64,000 nt of DNA, taken from NCBI GenBank assembly GCA_019614645.1, contig JABWDB010000004.1, positions 13,826,001 to 13,890,000 of the forward strand, written 5' to 3'. Position numbers and translations under genes: made by a program. How positions within the stretch are numbered: position 1 is the first letter of the stretch; the number at the start of each line of letters is the position of its first letter. Under the pieces are notes generated by a model. The model did no database searches, had not been told where the DNA came from, and worked only from the letters and a program-made list of their open reading frames with translations. Shown piece by piece: positions 1 to 10,700 of the stretch. The stretch comes from Stratiolaelaps scimitus. Taxonomy: Eukaryota; Arthropoda; Arachnida; Mesostigmata; Laelapidae.

Positions 1-1780
1 CATCAGCTGTTCCCCTATCTGACTTCCCAGTCTGAATAGAGCAGACTGATTGGACACAACTGCCCAGTAAATTCAATCGATTCGAACAAGTATTAAAGTA
101 GGACCATCGTCGACTATCATTCACACTTGGTACATCGTCTCAAAGGGTTGAAATCGCAGTTCCATAAATAAACCTCAATTTGAATAAATTAATTTCAATG
201 AAAGGCAAAATGTATCAATCATAGTAATAATACTGGTAATAACAAGAATCACACTTAACAAAACACTTAATTCGCTTGGCAATTCTCTCTACCACTCATG
301 GATATGGGGTTCTCTGTGGCGAACAAGCACTATATAACCCATAGCAACTCGTGCCCAAGTCAAAGCACATATGCTCCACGCGTTTGCGATATTGTACCGC
401 ACGCTGTTAAACAATATGAATACTTTATATATTAAATAATAATCCAAAAAAACAACATCCCTACATGTTACAATACATCAACCATTGACAACTATCAAAC
501 ACACGAACCAAAAGGATACCATTATTCCCGATCGTCTGGAGCTTGTCCGGCGGGGGAGCATGCCGGAATCTGTCTAAACTGTTTCTGACGGTGACCGTTG
601 TTGGAGCAGCAATGTCGGCGTCGGCGAAAAAAGAAGCCTGCGCAGTCGACGACAACTATCGGCCTACCGCATAACCCAAGCGGAATTCAGCACCAGGCGA
701 GCTGAGAGAGTTCAGCGACAAACAGCGAGCTCTGTCTCGTATAATCGTTTTTCGATTATCGATCGCAGTCGTAAAGTGTAACGGCGAGCCGCCACACTGA
801 CACGGACACGACAAACTGTAACATCCTTAAGCCGATGTATGAATGAGTGTAGGGCGCCGAATTTGGTCTCGTGTACAGATTGTCCATGATCGCCTGATTG
901 CGACTCTGTTTGATGCCAACTGATTATCAGGTTGCTGTCAAGTCAGCATCCAAAGCCGATCTCGAAACGGGATCAGTTGTAAAGAACAAAACAACAAAAA
1001 TATGCCGTATCTATGCCGTAGGTCTACTCTCGAAATTGTTTGTTAATCAAAAGCAGCGTGGAGCTGCGACATGTTGCAGACAATTCGATTGTCGTAACAT
1101 TTTTATGGCACGTAACCGACAGCGCCCCACTTCGCTGATTAATCGCACCTCGCGCTGTGGTGATGCCCGAAACTGTGCTATATATTCGCTGGTAGCTAGT
1201 CATCTTGAATTGAGCCTTTCTGAAGACACTTGTGATTAATGATCGGAGATTCACTCCCTTTGGGTCATCCGAAATTGTCCACCGTCTAGTTGTCCTCTGG
1301 CTTCACCGTGACGAGCATCAGTTAATATAAGAGAGAAAAAACAGAAGGAAAATCGGGAAATAGTCAAACGCGCGCTTTGCGGAAAAAAGACCTCTATTCT
1401 CCTTATAGATCCGTTTTTGTTAGTGTTATTCGGTTTCTTGCTGTATTATTCTGGTGCTGTAATTGCACATTCATATATATATATATATATAGTAGTAATA
1501 CTATATATAATACAATAATTGTAGGATTAGTTGGGGGCAGGGCGTATATATTCGAATCATTTTCCATTTAGCAGGCGTAAATCGAACCAGAAAAGAGGTA
1601 CGAAATCCTTAAATGTGCATATATACTTACAATGTAAATACATACATATATAGACACAGTCTATTTTGCTCATTGTCGCTCGTGTATACGCGGTTGCCAG
1701 TACAACCATGGGCGATACAACCAGACTATCGTGATTGCTTGACTTCCTCGTGTTGTTGTTTCCTCCTGCTCGTTTGGTAG
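1..1780. other. 5' flank, no supported coding exon
   Basis: I see no ORF here that I would call a gene. The first exon (start codon and 5' UTR) of the gene whose exons begin near 1781 may lie here or to the left of the window. A short minus ORF at 461-655 begins with a plausible initiator region but has no recognisable domain. A (TA)n tract sits near 1473-1490. Confidence 0.4.
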
Positions 1781-4700
1781 TTGTGGCTCTGAGATAAGCC
1801 GCATCATTCGCTGTGGATCTTCCACGGGCTTCGCTAGCCAAGGTGGTTGTTGCGGCGGCGGCGGCGGTGGTCCGACGCCTCTTGGCTCCACACCGGTTGC
1901 TGCTGTTGCTCCAGCGGGCTTCAACGCGGACTGCAATCACGTACTAGAAATTGCAGCTGGCCCCGGCCACTCAGGAATTACGACGGCCAACATGGCTTGT
2001 GGACGACCGCCATCTGCTGGGGGCGCGTCCGATCTCGTCGCTGAATCCCCGGTGGGGCTTGATGAATGCGCTGTTGCTCCCCTCATACAAGTTCATGACG
2101 CGACTTTGTCCTCATCGTCGACCTCCGCCGCGATGTGCACCAGCCAGGGAGGCTTAGCTGCAGACCACCGTAGATCAGCAACGGCATTGCACAACAGATG
2201 CACCGCTAGAAATAGCCTATTGCAAGTGAGTACAGGCCGGCGAAAGTTATGCCCTAACTTGTATAGCATAGTTGGGTGTGGTTAGAGAGAGAGAGAGAGA
2301 GAGAAAGAAAGAGAATATTCGCATGAGGAGAATAGGTCTTTTTTCCCGTGTACCTCTAGCTGATCACGAAATTATAGGAGATTACGGGAGGGGGTTTGGA
2401 GGCCTTCATCATCGAATGCTTGGTGCTTGCTATAGAGCTTTTGCTGAAGTCAAATTAAAAATATAACCACCAACCAACTTTGGAATATTGATAGTAATCC
2501 TAATCTGTTTATGAGAAAAGACAATCTGAAAGCTATTATACTTACCTGTTGACTTAATGGGACTAAATTTCAGGCCCGTTCTCTATTTTGTCTTTCAATC
2601 AGTCCTAATCGATTAATGTTGCCTTGCGTCGATCGATAGGCGATGACCAAGCGCTACGTGGCACACTTCAACAAAGAACGAAAAGCTAAAAATAATCAAC
2701 GTCCTTTACGTCAATTCTGACCTCGTCGCCTCGATCCTGTCGGTCGCTATTTAGCAGTAACACTAATCTGTCTCTGTTCATCTCTAACGAGACAATGTAC
2801 CGATTCTGTTCTTTGTTCCCTGTATTACAGGTCCCTGCGGAAAGCTACGGAGGATCTCGCGTACATGACCCATGCACCTTGTTCGAGGAGGAGTCAGAAG
2901 CCATCCGCAACTGCTCGCTCCTATCCTCGGCTGTTTTAGGCGGCCTAATGAAGAGCTTTTCGACTGGCGACATTTCACATGGTCTTGATTTAGATCCACC
3001 TGACCCACTACGCAACACCGTCTCCGAAGAGCTGATCACGGATGACACGCGTAACGTCACTCCATGGAACAACCTCGAAGTGCGTGGGTCTACCAACTAA
3101 CTATTAACTTAAGCGACGATTACAGCTGTGTCGTTGTTATTGATTGACTTTTCAAGAAAGGAGTCCTTTGACTCCGTTCGAGCTCGCAATTAGCTCGCAA
3201 TTACGACGCAATCTGAGAATCGGTTTGATGAGGAAATTAACTTTATCTCGTTCTTGATCTTGTTCTCTAACAAAATAAAAATACCCCTTCATCTGCAAAT
3301 GCCTACGTATACGCTAGCTATCCTGCAGGTATTTTACCGCTTGAACTTGGCACTTAATTGAAACTCAAACCGCTGTGTGAAAAATTGTTAACAAAAAAAC
3401 AAGAATAACAAAAAAAAACTAGCTCAGCTTATCATTCTATGTTCAATAGTCGACTATAAAACTGAACTGTATTCTCGACACAGGGTGTCACCCTCAACCG
3501 ATCTAACACGATGAGCTAAATTTGAAAGCACAACCTCTAATGTGATTGCGTATGTATCAAGTTAGTAGATAAGCTCATCGTCGCTGTCATAACCATTGAG
3601 TCCTGTTTATGCTCTCCCAGAGACTTCATACGCTAACAAGCAGCCAATAATATTATTGCACACGTGTGGCGGTGAATTGATCGTTCATTTCTCTATGTCT
3701 CTTTCCTGTCGCCGCCGCCGCCGGGGTATGTCTGCTCATTCGTCTTCGGTGTCTCATCCTCATCTGAATACACACACAAACTCAATACGCGCAATCGTAT
3801 GTACAAACAAACATGCGCACATTCCCCTTTGGCACGCCTACAGGTGCCTGTGAATCGTCGACTAGATTGCGCCTCGCGGTCATGCAGCACGTGGGTGGCC
3901 GTTGGGGATATGCATTCGGCCCAGTCGACAAGCCAGTTGCCTTCTCCATCCGCGCGGTGCGGTTCTGGAAATATCCCCGGTACGTATAATAATAATAGCG
4001 GTAGCAGTATATACCCACTTTCTTGACAGACATGAAGCCCTTGAGGAAATGTTGCTACAAAGCTGTGCAGAGACCTTCCTGCTGTAGTATGCGATTGACA
4101 GCTGGGGGCAGCTGTCAATGAAAAGAATATTATGCTCTTCAGAGGGCAAGGGCCACTCAACTCGAATTCCTCCACGGCATCTGGTGGCCACTATTGTGCA
4201 ATACTCTACAATGATGAACTGGACTCGACTCCTCGACAATGCACGACTGCTAAAATCTACATGCCGTTCGAATGAACATCTTGCCAGAGGCATTATCGTG
4301 ACTGCAGAAAGCTGATTTGCAGGCTTATTGCCATGCTGACGCTCAATCAAAAATTCAATCAAAAATTAATAGAATTCAATTTATGTCGAAACGACAGTCA
4401 CCATGAGATTTATTGCCAAATAACAGTTCAGCTGTTTGATCCACAAGCAACAACCACTGCTACTGCACTTTTAGTAGTATTCCTATTGACAAAGTTTAAT
4501 ATAATAATAATAATAATAATAATAATAAAATTTGATATTTCTAATATACCTATGTATCACCGAGGTAAGTATTACATATTATCCGGCCGTGGACATGTCG
4601 TAATTTACGTCTAGCCTATTACTAATCAGTAGTGTCCATTATCAGCGACAGTCGTCAATCGACGCGAAGAGGAGGGGAGATAATCGTTGTCATCACAACG

Positions 4701-7700
4701 GCGCAGACCGGTAACGTAATCATCGGCGGCGGTGGTCACCGATCCTCAGTCATCTTCATTTCTTGCTGCTCAGAGCCATTTCGATGGAAGGCTGTAGAGC
4801 AGGACCTGTCTGTATTCGGGTAATAATCAACATGATAAAATGGCTGTTCGCGCGATATGAAGAGGATAGCCAGCCATGCGCGATCTGCTCTCCCCTTCTT
4901 CGCCGGCGATGGCGACGATACTCAGACAGAAACCATGCTGACGTCTCCGCCGATGATTCGCGTGTTCGACCGTTGGCCCGTCACGCGATCCACGAGACCT
5001 CCTCAGGAGATCTTCTACTTCGCCCCTTCGCCATTCACAGGCTAGGTCACCTAGCCCCCGCGACGGCCTGTCGACCATTCAATTTGAGGCTGCCATCGTG
5101 CTTAGCGCCACACACGCGGCGGGGGCGGGGGGGGGGGTCACGCCATCTCGGCGTTCTTTTTTGTCGAGTTCATATCGTTCACTACTAAACATACACGCTC
5201 ACTGTTCGCGTGCAATAATGGATGTTTATGATGGACTTTTTAGCTTTCGGAGTATAGTATAGAGCTAAAAAGGCAGAACAGGCCCGCCCACTGCCGGCAT
5301 ATTCCGACCGCCCATGTTTTAATACAATGGCGGTGGCGATGATGATGATGATAATGATGAAAGGCATGGCCAACTTTGAAAAAGCGAAGATTTGCCCTGC
5401 GCAGAAAAAAGCGGGCTCGTCCGGGATTTGAACCCGGGACCTCTCGCACCCTAAGCGAGAATCATACCCCTAGACCAACGAGCCACACGCATCGTACAGT
5501 GGTCACCGAAACAAAAGCGCAAGGCCAGGCGTTTCAGGGTCACGAGAGGCTTGGCCGTTGCGACAGTGTCTCCGGATGCGGCTATTGTACGCTCGTTGAA
5601 AAACTGAGCCATTTAGGCCGGTCGTTCCACAAATTCGTGCAGTAAAAAATAGAAATATCGTATCAGGTCAAACGTATATTATGTGCCAGGATCTGATGTC
5701 ATTACGGTTTCGAGTGTTTTTTTTTATTTTAAATAACACACAATACGAACTGACAAAAAAGCGCTGCTGAGCAATAGACCAAGACGAAGCACGGCGAGAC
5801 ACTTCGCTATCGCGAGCGTCAAGTCATATGGTACTATACGAAGTCATAAGCAATTCATTCCTTTATCCTCGTAATCGCTAGCCATTGGGGGGTGTAGCTC
5901 AGATGGTAGAGCGCTCGCTTAGCATGGGAGAGGTACGGGGATCGATACCCCGCACCTCCAAACATTTTAATGTTGTTTTTTTCTTGCATTTATCTTCGGT
6001 TGACTTTTTGTTACTCAATTTACACCATCTGCCAATGATGATCATGAGAAAACCGCCACTTAAGTTTTATCTAAGCTAGAGCTGAGCATTTTCTCGCTTA
6101 TATATATGATCCCAAAGCAACAATTGCAGTTGGCATTTACGCAAGTGTTACAATTGTTTTGCTGTATCTCTGGGAAGGCAAACTCACAAGCCAATATTGT
6201 ATTACTGATTAGCAGATAAGTGCCTCAAAATGATCTGGTACAAAAGTATCGGTGGTTTGTCGGGACCCATGTGGGGTCGCCGAGTCCTCCGCCCTGCTGT
6301 TGTCTTAGGGAAAAATGCTGACTCGCAGCCGACGTTGAACCTCCACCGCACTCCTTGCCTACAGCATGGCAACATAATACGAGCCCCTTTAAATGCAAAT
6401 GTGCCGCTTATGTTGTCGCGCAAGAACGTTACAAAAATAATATGAATTTCGAGATGGAAGAATCATGTTCTGACATTGTTCTGGTTTGCCGAATTATCTG
6501 CATGCGTCATCTCAAAGAGGTCATCACTGTGACATACTATATAATTTACGTAGAGGCGTTCCAAAAATATGGCAGAGATTACCTGAATCGAATCACCCGT
6601 TGAAACGAACAAACTATCTCGTTACTGGATTCTCCCGTTATCTTATACTATTACATGGAAAACACAGTGTGTATAATGACTTGTCGATGTTACTAGCAAA
6701 AAACTAATCTCTACTAATTTGTATATCTTCTACGATAAACAATTGTGACATGTGTGCTTCCAGGCTTTACGGCAGCCGACCTCGTCCGATCCGTCAACAA
6801 AAAGGTTCGCCAGATGTACATTCGTCGCAGACTCCTGTCCACCTACAAGGCGCTTGAAAGACTTACGAAGAGCCAGCTCAATCTCAGCGAAGCATTGCAA
6901 GCAACCGGACCACAGGATCTCAAAAAGAACATTCAGGTAACGTATCGCCTCCTTCGCTCTATATCCCTCAGTGCGAAACAGATGGCTCCCTTCCATTCTA
7001 TGTGTGAGTACTATGGCAATGATATGCGCCGTAATAGTTCAGTTCTCCAACTGGCTCTCCAACCTCAAAACGCTTTATGGACGTTTCAGCTTTGGGGCTG
7101 TCAAGAGCCCCCCTGCATTGTTCCAATGCTCTTCCTTTCTCAACTGTCAGTTGCTCGTGTGTTGAAAAATAAATGAGAAAATCAGATACAAAATTCATTG
7201 ATATCCCGTCTTTCATGACGTTCCACCTAAGTAGCCCTGATATACTGGATCGACTCGTCTAATGGAACTAACACTCGGATCTCCAGAGAGTCGAATTCTT
7301 CGAGCAGAGATAGAAGAGCCCTTCGTCGGCCTCTTCTTCGTCTTGGTTACGGACTAGTATTGGCGGCATCGAATCTAATTGGATTCGGAACTTGGCTTAC
7401 CACAGGGCGTAGGAAGAACGTAGAAACCGGGAAGTGTAGTTGAGTTGCTTACTTTCAATAAGGTTTAGACAAGTACCCGCATCATTCCTGCTGATGCGTT
7501 CCAGTTCATGCGACAGTAAAAGGCGTCTGATGATGGATAGATATTAACTGTTGGAGCAGTTCACCTGGACGAAAATACGTCACAACACTCTCTATGTGAC
7601 TAGACTTATTTAGTCACAAATGCCACCCAGGTGTTCGAACAACATGCATGGGCGTATTATTACATTTGATATCTTATTAAATGATGATTGTATAATAACA

Positions 7701-10700
7701 GAAGGACAGCAGGCTGGCTGTGAGTCAGCCTGGATAATTCATTTATGTATAACAGAAGGACAGTGCAAAACGCCGTCTCGTCATGCGAACTGAGCCCCGC
7801 GCCGATATCGAAGCAGTCGTGGCCGAGCGGTTAAGGCGACAGACTAGAAATCTGTTGGGGTCTCCCCGCACAGGTTCGAATCCTGTCGACTGCGAGTAAA
7901 ATTTTTTGCCGACAAACTCCCTTTTTGCAAGAGATCCTTTGGTTCAGATTTGTTACTATTTAACTTGTATTTACATATTTCGACATCATAGTGTGTATTC
8001 GCTAACGGCATCATATTAAATCATGATCACACCATCATCATCCCATCCTCACTGCATTCGCGACAGCCAAACAACTTCCCTCTACTCCAACCACCATGTC
8101 CTCGAGCGGGTTCTCACTGGTTGAATACCATTTGAGGTCTACCTCGACTTCGCGCTTATGAACAGGTGTGGTTATGGGCGCGGGGGACAGCGAATGTTTC
8201 GTCGTCGCTGAGCGCCTCGGTTAGGTCCTTACAATTTTTCGAGCTTCACGCCACGCATCTCTCTCTCTCTCTCTCTCTCATCCCAAGTGTCGACGAGCAG
8301 AGAGATCCATCCGAGAAACGTGCTTGCGCACCCATTTACCCGGACTGAAGCAGAACGCGTCCGACTCTCATTTCATTGCCAGTTGGTTGTGTCCTTCCGG
8401 CAGTCGGGTGTCTATTAGTTGCATACCGCTCGGCTGGGGTCGACAGCCACCACAAGAGCGAAAGCGCTCGCTTCGCGCGGTGGCACGCAAACATGCTTCG
8501 TGCTTCTTCATTGCACTTGCGCGTACCCCCCATAGGGAACAGACTCCCAACGGGTACGTGGATGGATAATGGCTAGACTCTGTGCAAACGTCTTTATGCA
8601 GCCCGCCAGCCTATCTGCGTCTTCGTCTCTGTTCTCTGATGCTCATATTCGATAGACGTAATAGTCGATAGGCGGCAGCATTTCGGCTCATCCCGGCACG
8701 GCCCGGCCCAACCCGCCTACGCCGAATGTACAAGATGACTACGGCGGTTGAGCCGGTAGAAGGGGAGAGAGAGAACATCGACTCCGGCTCTCGAGGCCTG
8801 TCTGGCGTTGCCAAACGCGATCAACACGGTCTCTATTCTGCCCGTGCTATGGCGGACGCCCCCCTCTTCGGCTGCTGCTGGTGCTGTTGCCCGATCTCTA
8901 TCTGTACCATGATGCGAGGCTCCGTTCGGCCTGACCCTATTTCCGCCCTTCTTTTACTCGCTACCCCCCTGCTCAGTCCTGCACAAAACCCCACCTAGAC
9001 AGACATCCGCATGCTCAACTAACCTGTCCCCCGGTGAGCAGGTTGAGCCATACCAATATCGTTCGATGTAGATGCTGAGACCAGCGAGCGCAGGCGCCAT
9101 CCTGCCTGGACGACCTGTCCGACACCGGTGTGAACCTTTCTCCGACACTCTGGCACGCGAACGACGAGCAGGGCCTTCGAAAGAGAGTAATGCCGATCAG
9201 TCGGTTCAGCCGACAACCCAACGTCTGCCGTCGATCCTACCATACCAACTACATCAGGGTAGTAGAGACTACGGGCAGCTACCAACAGGCGGCTTGGGGT
9301 AGTAATAGTCGGTCTTGTAGTAGTGGTAGTGGTCTCCCCTATATGCTCTCTCGGGTTGAGTAAGATTGTCGTGCCGCTCAGCCACTCAGACTGCATAGGA
9401 CAAGCAGGGGCCACGACAGAGAAGCGAGAGGCCGAGCAAGTGCGTACGTTGGCTTATTTCCTCGTGTTCGCGCGAGATCGGCCTCCGGCCCTCGGATCCG
9501 GACGAGGCACTCGGCACCCTGCCGATGAGAGCATTGAAGCTCGATGGGGAACGAAATGATCGTAGATAAGAATGAGTTAAAAGAGAGACGAGGTAGTGAG
9601 CGAGAGAGAGAGCGAGAGAGAGGAAATGAACAAGTTCGACGCATCAACAACAACAACGGCAGCAGAAGCAGCAACAGCGGGAGCTAGGATGTACGACGGC
9701 GTGTGCCTGTTCCAAAAATAGACGCCTACCTTCATACTCTTCGTTTGCCTCGCGTCTCGACGGACCCCGCCGTCAATCCAGACAGCAAGTGGCATGGTAT
9801 AGCATCATTGCCGGCCGGAACCCCCGCTCCCCCGAAGCAATGGTCTGATACAAGTAAGCAATACAGCCGACACTGACTTAATTGTATTGTTCGTGGAGGG
9901 TCGCCTAGGACTGCGGGTGTCCATGAAAGAAAGGGAAGTTTGGCCTAGCCTCACAAATCGGCTGGGATATCTGAAACAAAGCAATTTACACCGATCTCGC
10001 AGATCAATCCACTATTGGAATACGTACGCCACTTGGGGGTCGCTTGGCGTAACGCTGTGAGAAATTTTCTCTATCACAACTTAAATAGAGCTTGACTGAG
10101 AACATCCATTATCGTTCTTGTAGAATAGAATCAGCGTGTTGCGGATATTCCCTGCAAATTCACTTCCCTGCAACCCTCGTAACTACGAGCATTTGAAATA
10201 CTCGCCAAACGGTACATCAACGAGTAATTTCTCACTTTGTTTGAGCACAACATGTTTGTGTGCGTTTTTTTTAATAATAACCTAAGTTGTGCCTGCTCTG
10301 CAAATATGCTAAGTAAATCCATTTGATCAAAGAGAATAATCGTATTGGACAACCGGCTCTGTTCTCGTTGGGTGCGGGCGATGCACTTCGCGGGTGTCAG
10401 GATGGCCGAGTGGTCTAAGGCGCCAGACTCAAGGATATCCTTGCCCTGTATCGGGTTTGAGCTTTCTGGTCCTCTCAGGAGGGCGTGGGTTCAAATCCCA
10501 CTTCTGACACTAATTTTTTTCAAACTTAGGAGAAATTAGCTATTTTTCGATTTGGTTCGTGTTAGTGATGTCGGAAGCATCGTTTCTATCTTTGTATATA
10601 CATATATCTGTATACATATAGCTCGCAGTGCCGTTGTCATTAGGCCAATTTAAGCTGTCAGTTGTCATTAAGATAACAAAGTTGTTTCGAAAATATATTC

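Noticed and set aside
1557..1940. Long minus ORF with Ala/Thr/Asn runs
   Set aside because: Overlaps the plus-strand exon at 1781-2225, which has splice sites and phase support; the runs are GGC repeats read backwards.
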